A DNA stretch of 64,000 nt from Sphaerisporangium perillae. GTDB taxonomy: Bacteria; Actinomycetota; Actinomycetes; Streptosporangiales; Streptosporangiaceae. A program made the position numbers and the translations under genes. Below the pieces are notes generated by a model, which was not told the origin of the DNA, did not search any database, and saw nothing but the letters and a program-made list of their open reading frames with translations. Below, in pieces: positions 19,952-28,125 of the stretch (its first letter is position 1; each line of letters begins with the position of its first letter). Where the stretch lies: positions 186,001 to 250,000 of the forward strand of contig NZ_JALLPO010000003.1 in assembly GCF_023276435.1 (NCBI RefSeq). Reading direction: 5' to 3'.

Positions 19952-21004
19952 ATGGCTCATCGCATCGTGGTCCTCGCACTCGACCACTTCGCCACTCTTG
20001 ACCTGGGCATTCCCGGGCAGGTCTTCTGGATCGCCGAGGACGCCGACGGCCGCCCGCTGTACGAGGTGATCACGTGCAGCCCCGGCGGGCGCCCCGTACG
20101 CGGATCGGCCGGGTACAGCGTGCTCCCCGACCACGACCTGTCGGCCCTGCGCACGGCGGACACCGTGGTGGTCCCGGGCATCCACGGCGGGTCGCCGATG
20201 CTCGACGGCACGCTGGACGGCGAGGTGCGGGACGCCCTGCGGGAGGCGGCCGCCCGATCGCGGATGATGTCGATCTGCACGGGCGCGTTCGTGCTGGCCG
20301 CCGCGGGGCTGCTCGACGGGCGGCCGGCGACGACCCACTGGAGGAACACCGATCTGTTCCGGTCGCTGTACCCCCGCGTCCTGCTCGACCCCGACGTGCT
20401 GTTCATCGACGACGGCGACCTGCTCACCTCCGCCGGGGTCGCCTCCGGCATCGACCTGTGCCTCCACGTCATCCGCCGCGACCACGGGAGCGAGGTGGCC
20501 AACCGGGTCGCCCGGCGCTGCGTCACCCCGCCCTGGCGGGAGGGCGGCCAGGCGCAGTTCATCGAGCGGCCGCTGCCCGAGCCCGGAGGCGCCACGACCG
20601 CCCCCACCAGGGCGTGGATGCTCGAACGGCTGGGAGAGCAGCTCGACCTGCCCACCCTCGCCAGGCACGCGCGCATGAGCGTGCGCACGTTCACCCGCCG
20701 CTTCCGCGAGGAGACCGGCCTGAGCCCCGCGCGGTGGCTCATCAGGCAGCGGGTGGAGCACGCCCGCCACCTGCTGGAGACCACCGACCTCCCCGTCGAC
20801 CAGGTGGCCGCCCGGGCGGGCTTCGGCACGGCCGTCTCGCTGCGCCAGCATCTGCACGCCACGGTGGGGGTGGCGCCCCTGACCTACCGGCACACCTTCA
20901 AGCCCGCCGCCTCCGCCCCCTACTCCCCCGGCGCCTCCTCCCGGCCCATTCCGTCCGGGCAGGACGGCTCGCGCTCTGTCGCCGGAGCAACCGGTGAGTC
21001 ATGA
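19952..21004 (+). CDS. GlxA-family transcriptional regulator (DJ-1/PfpI domain plus AraC HTH)
   Basis: 350 residues. An N-terminal DJ-1/PfpI-like domain (about 1-180) has IVVLALDHFATLDLGIPGQV, the nucleophile-elbow-like MMSICTGAFVLAAAGLLDGR and TTHWRNTDLF. The C-terminal AraC-type double HTH covers about 220-315 (LPTLARHARMSVRTFTRRFR, VDQVAARAGFGTAVSLRQHL). Members usually control catabolic or detoxification genes. ATG 19952 has the ribosome site AAGGA; the divergent MFS gene is its likely target. Confidence 0.88.
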   Translation: MAHRIVVLALDHFATLDLGIPGQVFWIAEDADGRPLYEVITCSPGGRPVRGSAGYSVLPDHDLSALRTADTVVVPGIHGGSPMLDGTLDGEVRDALREAAARSRMMSICTGAFVLAAAGLLDGRPATTHWRNTDLFRSLYPRVLLDPDVLFIDDGDLLTSAGVASGIDLCLHVIRRDHGSEVANRVARRCVTPPWREGGQAQFIERPLPEPGGATTAPTRAWMLERLGEQLDLPTLARHARMSVRTFTRRFREETGLSPARWLIRQRVEHARHLLETTDLPVDQVAARAGFGTAVSLRQHLHATVGVAPLTYRHTFKPAASAPYSPGASSRPIPSGQDGSRSVAGATGES

Positions 21005-21040
21005 TGGCGGTCCGACAGATTGGCGGGTGAGCAGGTGACC

Positions 21041-22921
21041 ATGTCGTACGCGGACGCCTTCGCGAAGAGCATCGCCGACCCCGACGGATTCTGGGGTCAG
21101 GCCGCCGAGGCCGTGACCTGGGATCGCGCGCCCGCGAAGGTGCTCGACGACGGCGCGGCGCCGTTCTACCGGTGGTTCGCCGGCGGGGAGCTCAACACCT
21201 GCCACAACGCCCTCGACCGGCATGTGGCCGGCGGGCGCGGGGACCAGGCCGCGCTGATATACGACAGCCCGGTCACCGGCACGGCTCGCACCTACACCTA
21301 CGCGGAGCTGCTGGAGCAGGTCGCGCGGTTCGCCGGGGTCCTGCGCTCGCTCGGAGCCGGCAAGGGCGACCGGGTGGTCATCTACATGCCCATGGTGCCG
21401 GAGGCGGTCGTGGCCATGCTGGCCTGCGCCCGCCTCGGCGCCGTGCACTCGGTGGTGTTCGGCGGCTTCGCCCCCCGCGAGCTGGCCGTACGCATCGACG
21501 ACGCCCGGCCGGCGGTCGTCGTGTCGGCCACGTGCGGCATCGAGCCGTCAAGGATCGTCGAGTACAAGCCGATGCTCGACAGCGCGCTGGAGATGGCCGA
21601 GCACACGCCCGCGCACTGCGTGATCCTCCAGCGTGAGCAGGCTCCCGCGACGCTGGTGCCCGGGCGCGACCTCGACTGGCACGAGGCGATGGCCGCGGCC
21701 GAGCCCGCCGAGTGCGTGCCGGTCGCCGCCACCGATCCGCTCTACATCCTGTACACCAGCGGCACCACGGGGAAGCCCAAGGGCGTCGTGCGCGACAACG
21801 GCGGCCACGCGGTCGCGTTGCTGTGGAGCATGCGCAACGTCTACGACATCGCGCCCGGGGAGGTCTTCTGGGCGGCCTCCGACGTGGGCTGGGTGGTCGG
21901 CCACTCCTACATCGTGTACGGCCCGCTGCTGCTGGGCGCGACGTCGATCCTGTACGAGGGCAAGCCGGTGGGCACGCCGGACGCCGGGGCGTTCTGGCGG
22001 GTGATCTCCGACTACGGGGTGAACGCCCTGTTCACCGCGCCGACGGCGTTCCGCGCGATCAAGAAGGAGGACCCGGAGGCGTCGCTCCTGGCCGAGCATG
22101 ACATCTCGTCGCTCAGGACGCTGTTCCTGGCGGGTGAGCGGCTCGACCCGGACACCTACCACTGGGCCACCGACAGGCTGGGCGTGCCGGTCGTGGACCA
22201 CTGGTGGCAGACCGAGACCGGCTGGGCCGTCGCCGCCAACCTGCGCGGGCTCGACCCCATGCCGATCAAGCCGGGCTCCCCCACCGTCCCGGTGCCCGGA
22301 TACGACGTGCGGGTCCTCGACATCGTCGGCGAGCGCTGCGCTCCGGGAGTGGACGGCGCGATTTGCGTACGGCTGCCGCTCCCCCCGGGCACGCTGCCCA
22401 CGCTCTGGCGGGACGACGAGCGTTACCTGGCGTCCTACCTGTCCGCCTATCCGGGGTACTACCTGACCGGCGACGGCGGCCATGTCGACGAGGACGGCTA
22501 CCTGTTCGTCATGGGGCGTACCGACGACGTCATCAACGTGGCCGGGCACCGCCTGTCCACCGGTTCGATGGAGGCCGCGCTCGCGGGCCATCCCGCCGTG
22601 GCCGAATGCGCGGTGATCGGGGTCGCGGACGAGCTGAAGGGGCAGGTGCCGCGCGGCCTGGTGGTGCTCAAGAGCGGAGTCGAGATCGACCACGGCAGCC
22701 TGCGCGACGAACTGGTCCGCATGGTGCGCGACCAGGTGGGGGCCGTCGCCGGCCTGAAGCGGGTGGACATCGTGCCGGGGCTGCCCAAGACGCGCTCGGG
22801 GAAGATCCTCCGCAAGACCATGCGGGGCATCGCCGACGGCGCCGACGAGCCGGTGCCCTCCACGATCGAGGACGCCTCCGTGCTGGACGCGCTGCGCCCG
22901 GTGCTCAGAACGCACCGCTGA
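21041..22921 (+). CDS. prpE: Propionyl-CoA synthetase / short-chain acyl-CoA synthetase
   Basis: 626 residues, ANL superfamily. An ACAS_N domain at the start (MSYADAFAKSIADPDGFWGQ, NTCHNALDRHV) is followed by the AMP-binding P-loop LYILYTSGTTGKPKGVVRDN, DHWWQTETGWAVAANLRG and the C-terminal swivel with GYLFVMGRTDDVINVAGHRL and catalytic Lys in PKTRSGKILRK. The VVRDNGGHAVAL and SDVGWVVGHSYIVY segments are typical of PrpE rather than Acs. It activates propionate (or butyrate/acetate) to the CoA thioester. ATG 21041 has a GAGCAGG ribosome site; a TTG 21 bases upstream is less likely. It is followed by a bidirectional hairpin. Confidence 0.9.
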   Translation: MSYADAFAKSIADPDGFWGQAAEAVTWDRAPAKVLDDGAAPFYRWFAGGELNTCHNALDRHVAGGRGDQAALIYDSPVTGTARTYTYAELLEQVARFAGVLRSLGAGKGDRVVIYMPMVPEAVVAMLACARLGAVHSVVFGGFAPRELAVRIDDARPAVVVSATCGIEPSRIVEYKPMLDSALEMAEHTPAHCVILQREQAPATLVPGRDLDWHEAMAAAEPAECVPVAATDPLYILYTSGTTGKPKGVVRDNGGHAVALLWSMRNVYDIAPGEVFWAASDVGWVVGHSYIVYGPLLLGATSILYEGKPVGTPDAGAFWRVISDYGVNALFTAPTAFRAIKKEDPEASLLAEHDISSLRTLFLAGERLDPDTYHWATDRLGVPVVDHWWQTETGWAVAANLRGLDPMPIKPGSPTVPVPGYDVRVLDIVGERCAPGVDGAICVRLPLPPGTLPTLWRDDERYLASYLSAYPGYYLTGDGGHVDEDGYLFVMGRTDDVINVAGHRLSTGSMEAALAGHPAVAECAVIGVADELKGQVPRGLVVLKSGVEIDHGSLRDELVRMVRDQVGAVAGLKRVDIVPGLPKTRSGKILRKTMRGIADGADEPVPSTIEDASVLDALRPVLRTHR

Positions 22922-22936
22922 ACGGGCGGTGAGACG

Positions 22937-22966
22937 CCGATGCCGCCTGCTATGAGGCGGCATCGG
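22937..22966. terminator. 12-bp perfect hairpin between prpE and tRNA-Ala copy 1
   Basis: CCGATGCCGCCT (22937-22948) pairs perfectly with AGGCGGCATCGG (22955-22966) around a six-base loop. It lies 16 bases past the prpE stop and downstream of the oppositely oriented tRNA gene, so it probably ends both transcripts. No U-run on either side. Confidence 0.7.
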
Positions 22967-22984
22967 GATGAGATGTGCGGGGTG

Positions 22985-23057
22985 TGGAGCTATGGGGATT
23001 CGAACCCCAGACCTCCTCCATGCCATGGAGGCGCGCTACCAGCTGCGCCATAGCCCC
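22985..23057 (-). tRNA. tRNA-Ala(GGC), copy 1
   Basis: 73 bases fold as a cloverleaf: acceptor GGGGCTA with TAGCTCC (including the G3:U70 pair that marks alanine tRNAs) and discriminator A. The anticodon stem CCTCC/GGAGG encloses the loop ATGGCAT, giving anticodon GGC, and the T arm is GGGGTTCGAATCCCC. CCA is not encoded. It is identical to the copies at 28828 and 62212. Confidence 0.97.
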
Positions 23058-23238
23058 TGGTGACGCCACGGACGGCCATCCGGCCGCGTGGTGCCCCGCC
23101 AGTGTATCGGACTTCGCCCCGCGAGCCGAACCGCTCGGACGTCCCAGGCCGCCCCCTGACGCGGTACCGGGGCCGGGGCGACGTCGCTCGGACGCCCGCC
23201 CACGCCGGCCGGGGTGCCACGACTGCGATAAAAGCGTT

Positions 23239-23291
23239 CAACTACCAATAGTGGCCATCCAACTACGAAAGGTGTCCGCGTTTGCTACTTT
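23239..23291 (+). promoter_or_regulatory. Leaderless promoter with CAACTAC direct repeats before the cyclodipeptide synthase
   Basis: TACTTT (23286-23291) is a -10 element 7 bp before the ATG at 23298, and there is no ribosome site, so the message is probably leaderless. CAACTAC occurs at 23239-23245 and again at 23260-23266, 21 bp start to start (two helical turns), which suggests an activator or repressor binding side by side. Confidence 0.4.
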
Positions 23292-23297
23292 CCGGGC

Positions 23298-23987
23298 ATG
23301 AGGAACGTCACCGTCCGGCCCCTGACGAGCACCTGTTCGCGCATCGTGGCCGGGCGCGAGCACGCCCTCGTGGGCGTCAGCGCGCTGAACGGATACTTCT
23401 CGCAGGCCACGATCACCGAGCTGCTGCGCTGGGCCCTCGCGACGTTCGCCCGGGTGGACGTGCTCCTGCCGGGCAGCGAGTTGGAGAGCACCCTGCGCGG
23501 GCGCGGCCACGCGGCGGGCAAGGTCAGGCGCAAGGCCAGGATGGCGATCAACAACACCCGCAACCGGGTCAGGCGGGCGCTCGGCGACCTGGGCGCCGCC
23601 CCCGGCTCGGTCGCCGTGTTCAGCTGGTCCGACCTCACCGCCAACCGGCCCTACACGGCCATGCGCGCCACGGCCGAACGGCTGTACGCGACCGACGCCG
23701 CCTTCCGTGACGCCTGCCTCGAGGCGGTCGTACCGGTGATCTCCAGCGGTCCGGAGGAGGCGGTGAGCCGCGAGAGGGCCGAGATCGCGGTGCCGTTCCT
23801 GCTGGGCGAGTTACCGCTCGTGGTCGACACCCCGGCGATCCTTGGCACCGGCTCGTCGGTGTTCTGCTACCCCCGTCCGATGCCGCTGGTCAGCCACCTG
23901 TACGGGGGCCTTCTTCCCATCTCGCGCGCTCCCGGGCAGGGTTTCCTGGTCACCACGCTGTCACGCGTTGACACCACGTCTCACTGA
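23298..23987 (+). CDS. tRNA-dependent cyclodipeptide synthase (CDPS) with unusual active-site residues
   Basis: 229 residues, usual CDPS length. CDPSs take two aminoacyl-tRNAs and release a 2,5-diketopiperazine by ping-pong catalysis on a serine. Visible landmarks: ALVGVSALNGYFS at 23-35 with nucleophile Ser28 (AlbC Ser37) and Asn31 (Asn40); the basic tRNA-binding helix GKVRRKARMAINNTRNRVRR (74-93); Glu171 (Glu182); Tyr191 (Tyr202). Two positions differ from AlbC: Phe167 where Tyr178 is expected, and Pro192 where NYH-subfamily enzymes have His203. The mixture Asn40/Pro203 sits between the NYH and XYP subfamilies. A rare TTA codon (23811) hints at bldA-type control. It is followed 44 bp later by an EF-hand gene; no oxidase or methyltransferase directly follows. 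The product cannot be predicted. Confidence 0.9.
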   Translation: MRNVTVRPLTSTCSRIVAGREHALVGVSALNGYFSQATITELLRWALATFARVDVLLPGSELESTLRGRGHAAGKVRRKARMAINNTRNRVRRALGDLGAAPGSVAVFSWSDLTANRPYTAMRATAERLYATDAAFRDACLEAVVPVISSGPEEAVSRERAEIAVPFLLGELPLVVDTPAILGTGSSVFCYPRPMPLVSHLYGGLLPISRAPGQGFLVTTLSRVDTTSH

Positions 23988-24031
23988 GGGTAACGATTAG
24001 GCGCCCACGCGCCCGCCCGCTAGGAGCCGAG

Positions 24032-24580
24032 ATGCATTCGAGCCCCCACGCGCTCAACGCCGGATCCGCGTTCGACACCAGCGATGTCGACCAGGACGGC
24101 TACATCGACAAGGAGGACATGCGCCTGGTCGGCATCCAGCTGGCCGACCGTCTCGGCCTCTCCGCCGACGCGCCCTCCCGCGTCGGCCTGCTGGACGCCT
24201 ACGCCCACGTCTGGGAGAACGTCATGGCCGCGGTCGGCACCGACGACACCGGCCGCATCAGCCGGCAGAGGTACATCGAGTACGCCGTCTCCCCCACGCT
24301 CGACCGCACCCGGTTCATCGTGGCGATCGTCTGGCCTATCACCGACGCGCTGTGGGACGCGCTGGACGCCGACGGCGACCAGCGGCTCAGCATGGAGGAG
24401 TACCTCCGCCTCTGGGCGGCCTACGAGGTCGAGACCGCCGAGGCGCGCGAGGCGTTCATCCTGCTGGACACCGACGGCGACGGCCATCTCGGCAAGGACG
24501 AGTTCGCCCAGGCGATGTACGACTTCTACTTCAGCGACGATCCCCGGAAGGCCGCCGTCCCGATCCTCGGGCGGTCCTGA
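24032..24580 (+). CDS. Four-EF-hand calcium-binding protein (calerythrin/CASP-like)
   Basis: 182 residues. Canonical 12-residue loops are visible at DVDQDGYIDKED (about 18-29), DADGDQRLSMEE (about 110-121) and DTDGDGHLGKDE (about 147-158); a fourth loop near 70 (GTDDTGRISRQR) is degenerate. The layout is that of calerythrin and sarcoplasmic calcium-binding-like proteins of actinomycetes, probably soluble Ca2+ buffers or sensors. It starts 44 bp after the CDPS stop on the same strand, so it is likely co-transcribed. What calcium would do for diketopiperazine production is unknown. Confidence 0.87.
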   Translation: MHSSPHALNAGSAFDTSDVDQDGYIDKEDMRLVGIQLADRLGLSADAPSRVGLLDAYAHVWENVMAAVGTDDTGRISRQRYIEYAVSPTLDRTRFIVAIVWPITDALWDALDADGDQRLSMEEYLRLWAAYEVETAEAREAFILLDTDGDGHLGKDEFAQAMYDFYFSDDPRKAAVPILGRS

Positions 24581-24619
24581 CCGCGCTCCGCGGCCGGCGG
24601 CCCCACCTGGCCGGTCCCC

Positions 24620-26119
24620 TCACCGCAGCGAGCCTGCTGTGCGGATCAGCTCGGCCAGCTCGGTGACCATGGGGTCCTCGGTCGCCGTCGCCAGCCGTCC
24701 CGCGTGCTCCGCCAGGGCGCCGAGGCTCTCGGTGAACAGCTCGTCGTCGGCGTGCCTCAGCCGCTGGGCGAAGGCGGCGACCACCGCGTCCACCTGGAGC
24801 CGCGGCGGCGCCGAGCCCCACAGGGAGCCCGACAGCTCCGAGAGGTCCACCGCGCGGCTGGTCTCCGCGGGCTCGCGGGTGTCGGGGTCCTGCCAGCGCA
24901 CCGTCGCCATGGCGAGCTGCCCGGACGTGCCCGGGCGCAGGCGCACGGCGTAGAGCGCGGTGACCGCGTGGCCGGGCCCCACCTCACCGCCGTCCTTGGC
25001 GTCGTTACGGAAGTCCTCCTGCGCCAGCGCCCGGTTCTCGTACCCGAGCAGCCGGTAGGACGCGACGGTGGCCGGGTTGAAGGCCACCTGCGCCTTGGCG
25101 TCGCGGGCCCGCAGGTCCAGGCTCGCCGGCAGTCGCTCCACGAAGATCTCGCGCGCCTCCTCCCGGGAGGCGACGTAGACCGCGGCGCCGTCGCCGTGGT
25201 CGGCGAGCTGCTCCATCAGCGTGTCGCCGTACTCGCGCCCGACGCCGACGCACAGCAGCGTGATCCGGCGTCCGGCGTACTCCTCGACCCGGTCGAGGAT
25301 GCCCTGCCAGGAGGTGTCGCCGTTGTTGGCCAGGCCGTCGGAGAGCAGGATGACGCGGTTGGTCGCGACCGGCCGGAAGGCGCGGGACGCCTCCTCGTAC
25401 CCGGTGACCAGCCCGGCCTCCAAGTTGGTCGAGCCTTCTGTGACGAGCGTGTCGATGGCGGCGTGCAGGTCGTCGCGCTCGCCGGCCGGGGTCATGGGGA
25501 GGCGCAGCCGCGCCCGGTCGCTGAAGGAGACGATCGACACCTGGTCGCCCGGCCCCAGCTGGTCCACCAGCGTGTGGAGGGCGTCGCGCACCAGGTCCAG
25601 CCGGCCGGGGTCGCGCATGGAGCCCGAGACGTCCACCACGAAGGTGAGGCTGGCGGGCCGGCGGGCGGCGGCGTCGGCGGTGCGGGTCTGCAGGCCCACT
25701 CTCAGCAGCGCGGTGCCGTCCGCCGCGCCCTTGGCCCCGTCGAGCTGGAGGGCGAAGCCGTCGCCGGGCGGCTCGGGGTATCCCTGCCGGAAGGCGTTGA
25801 CGAACTCCTCTGGCCTGACCTGCGCCGGGTCGGGCAGGCGGCCCTCCTTCAGGCTGCCGCGCGCGTAGCCGTAGGAGGCGGTGTCGACGTCCAGGGCGAA
25901 GGTGGAGATCTGGTCCGCCGGTTCGTCCCGTGCCTCGCCCGGCGGGCTCGGCGCGGTGGGTGCGGACTCGCTGCGCGCGGGCGCCGCCTGGTCCTGGCCC
26001 GTGCCGCCGGCGGGGCGGGACGGTTCGCGCGCGCCGGACGTCTCGTTGGAGCTTGCGCCGCAGGCGGAGACGAGCAGGGCGAGCGCGATCAGAACGCAGA
26101 CGAGGATTCGTGACTTCAT
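24620..26119 (-). CDS. von Willebrand factor A-domain lipoprotein (YfbK-like)
   Basis: 499 residues. A lipoprotein signal with lipobox LVSAC at residues 15-19 (Cys19 acylated) is followed by a Ser/Pro/Ala-rich tether, then a vWF_A N-terminal region (FALDVDTASYGYARGSLKEG). The vWA domain has a complete MIDAS: DVSGS, the Thr in EGSTNLEAG and Asp in LLSDGLANNG. A C-terminal DUF3520 domain follows (GHAVTALYAVRLRPGTSGQL). The protein would sit on the outer face of the membrane and bind a partner through a metal ion. ATG 26119 is preferred because it begins the signal peptide. Confidence 0.87.
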   Translation of the reverse strand: MKSRILVCVLIALALLVSACGASSNETSGAREPSRPAGGTGQDQAAPARSESAPTAPSPPGEARDEPADQISTFALDVDTASYGYARGSLKEGRLPDPAQVRPEEFVNAFRQGYPEPPGDGFALQLDGAKGAADGTALLRVGLQTRTADAAARRPASLTFVVDVSGSMRDPGRLDLVRDALHTLVDQLGPGDQVSIVSFSDRARLRLPMTPAGERDDLHAAIDTLVTEGSTNLEAGLVTGYEEASRAFRPVATNRVILLSDGLANNGDTSWQGILDRVEEYAGRRITLLCVGVGREYGDTLMEQLADHGDGAAVYVASREEAREIFVERLPASLDLRARDAKAQVAFNPATVASYRLLGYENRALAQEDFRNDAKDGGEVGPGHAVTALYAVRLRPGTSGQLAMATVRWQDPDTREPAETSRAVDLSELSGSLWGSAPPRLQVDAVVAAFAQRLRHADDELFTESLGALAEHAGRLATATEDPMVTELAELIRTAGSLR

Positions 26120-26219
26120 AGGAGGCTCCCTCGGTGTCACCTCCTACGACGGCCCCTCGGGTGCCGGTGGCCGGACCCGTCACCTAAGCGACCGCGAACC
26201 GTGCCCGCGCCGTGACCAC

Positions 26220-26873
26220 TCAGAAAGTGTTTCTCCGGCAGTTGAGGAACAACTGCATTTCGAGTGGTTCGTCCTCGGTCGCGGGAACGTATGCGAGGTC
26301 CATCTGCTCGCGCACGCTGAAACCGGCCTCCTCGACGACGGCCCGTAGCGCATATCTGGCATATCCCGTCATCCGTAATGACGTGTCCAGAACGCGGATC
26401 GGCACGTCGTCGACGTCCATCTCGACCATGCCAAGGGCCAGCCAGCCGCCGGGTACGAGCAGCTCGTGCAGGCGCAGGAGCGTCGCCATGATCTCGTCCC
26501 GCCGGAGCATCGACAGCGAGAAGTAGGCCACGATCGCGTCGAACCGGCCGAGGTCCTCGTCGACCTCGACGACGTCGAGCCTGCGCAGGTCCGCCTCGGG
26601 CACGTTCCTGCGGGCGAGGGCCAGCATGACGGGCGAGATGTCGATGCCCGTCACCTCGCACCCGGCGTCCACCAGTTGCCTGGCCGTCGGCATGCCCGTG
26701 CCGCACCCGACGTCGAGCACCCGGGCGCCGGGGCGGAGCTTTCGCAGTATCCATTCAGCCGAGGCGATCTGGCCGCCCTTGTAGGGAAACGCCTCGTCGT
26801 ACCGATCGCCGATGCGGTCGAAGGCATCGGCCTGAGCGGCCCGATGCGCCGGGCGCGAGCGTCTCGCTGTCAT
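26220..26873 (-). CDS. Class I SAM-dependent methyltransferase
   Basis: 217 residues. Post-I motifs of the Rossmann methyltransferase fold: ARVLDVGCGTGMPTARQLVD (SAM loop), EVTGIDISPVMLALARRNVP (acidic ribose-binding), FDAIVAYFSLSMLRR (motif IV) and LLVPGGWLALGMVEMDVDDV. The substrate is unknown. The ATG at 26873 has GGTGG just upstream; a GTG nine bases earlier is also in frame. It is a stand-alone gene downstream (by 1.6 kb, opposite strand) of the CDPS, so a tailoring role is conceivable but not shown. Confidence 0.8.
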   Translation of the reverse strand: MTARRSRPAHRAAQADAFDRIGDRYDEAFPYKGGQIASAEWILRKLRPGARVLDVGCGTGMPTARQLVDAGCEVTGIDISPVMLALARRNVPEADLRRLDVVEVDEDLGRFDAIVAYFSLSMLRRDEIMATLLRLHELLVPGGWLALGMVEMDVDDVPIRVLDTSLRMTGYARYALRAVVEEAGFSVREQMDLAYVPATEDEPLEMQLFLNCRRNTF

Positions 26874-27043
26874 CCATTCCACCCAACACTGAGCCGTCTC
26901 TTTGCTCTAATTAGATAGAGGGATACCACACGCCAAGTCAAGGCCAGTCAGGACATGAGTTGACGCTATAACGCTACATATAATGATCAGCGCTTTATGA
27001 GCGCGGGGAAAAGCACCCGACCCGTACCGCCCCGGAGGCGGCG

Positions 27044-27487
27044 ATGAACGATCCGTACCGTGAGGCGCAGGCGGCACGTGCCGGCGGCAGGCGGAGAGGG
27101 CGGTCGCCTCTGATCATCGCCTTGCTGCTGTCCGCCCTGGTGGTCTTCCAGCTCTCCGCGCGGGCTCTCGCGCTGGCCGGCCCGCCCGCGCCGGTGACCG
27201 GCGGGGTACGGGCGCCTGTTCAGGCCCTGCCATGGGACCGGGAACGTTCAGCCCTGCTCGGCCAGTGTGATCGAGGCGTAATCGGCGACCGCGCGGTAGC
27301 CCAGGGCCTGGTAGATGGAGTTCGACGTCGGGTTGGCCAGGTCGGTGAAGAGCAGGAGCAGGTCGGCGCCCGCCTCCTCGGCCGCGCGGGTCGCGCCGTG
27401 GGTCACCGCCGCGCCGTACCCGCGCCTGCGGGCCTCCGGCGGGGTGTACACCGGGCCGATGCGCGACATGCCGATGATCGGGCGTGA
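27044..27487 (+). CDS. Doubtful small membrane protein
   Basis: CCGGAGGCG followed by ATG at 27044 opens a frame of 147 codons. Only the first 60 or so look protein-like: a basic N-terminus, then one hydrophobic helix (PLIIALLLSALVVFQLSARA). The rest is antisense to the end of the frameshifted acetyltransferase and has the Arg/Gly-rich look of a shadow frame. It may be a truncated gene whose true end was lost, or a chance frame. Confidence 0.25.
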   Translation: MNDPYREAQAARAGGRRRGRSPLIIALLLSALVVFQLSARALALAGPPAPVTGGVRAPVQALPWDRERSALLGQCDRGVIGDRAVAQGLVDGVRRRVGQVGEEQEQVGARLLGRAGRAVGHRRAVPAPAGLRRGVHRADARHADDRA

Positions 27488-28068
27488 GAAGCCCGCCATC
27501 GCGACCGGCCTGCCGCCGTCCTCCAGGATCACGAACTCGCCCCGCCCGATGCGGTGCTTGACCTGCGGCGTGGGGTCGCCGCGCCCGGCGTCGGGCTCGG
27601 CTCCTCCAGGAAGGCCTCCATCCACCGCACGACCAGCTCCACGTCACCCTCGTCCGCGAGGCGCCCGGCGCCGTCGTACGACGGCGGCAGGAGGGTGTCC
27701 AGGCGGTAGAGGCGCTGTGAGATGCGGCCCGACTCGCGGCGCCCGGACGCGGCGGCGAAGGCGTCGGTCTGCGCCAGCGGCCCGCTCACCCCTGACAGAT
27801 CGCGGTCGCGCAGCCCCTCGGCGAGCGGGGCCACCGAGTCGAGCGGGATGTCTCCGAGCAGCAGCGGGTAGGGCGGCGTGTGCAGGACGGCGCCGCGCAC
27901 CTCCCCGCCGGCGGTGAACCAGCCGAGCAGGGGACCGTCGAGCCACAGGCCGTGGCGCATGCGGCCCAGCACGGTCAGCGGGACCGTGTTGCGCACGGGG
28001 TCGCGGCGCAGCCACGCCTCGGCGGCGTCCGGGAACTCGTCAAGGGTCGCGGCGAACCTCCACACCAT
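27248..28068 (-). pseudogene. GNAT-family N-acetyltransferase broken by a frameshift
   Basis: The N-terminal half reads from 28068 to about 27600 (MVWRFAATLDEFPDAAEAWL ... VVRWMEAFLEEP), a GNAT_N-like domain. The catalytic half continues in another frame to 27248, with FVILEDGGRPVAMAGFSRPI, the acetyl-CoA loop RRRGYGAAVTH and LFTDLANPTSNSIYQALGYR. The junction lies at about 27599-27602, where a C appears to be missing from a CCC run (GAGGAGCCGAGCCC). One base restored would give a single 270-residue protein, so this is a recent mutation or a sequencing error. Confidence 0.8.
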
Positions 28069-28125
28069 GCGGGACAGTGTGCCAGCGATCGAGCGAGGCC
28101 AGCGAACCGTTTTCCCGTGCGCGCG

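Noticed and set aside
18478-21004. Linking the MFS/GlxA-regulator pair to the oxalate island
   Set aside because: The MFS resembles monocarboxylate permeases, but it is 16 kb away, has no operator motif and sits with its own regulator.
26960-26984. TTGACG and TATAAT before the doubtful ORF at 27044
   Set aside because: The spacing is only 13 bp, too short for a sigma70 promoter, and the downstream frame is itself weak.
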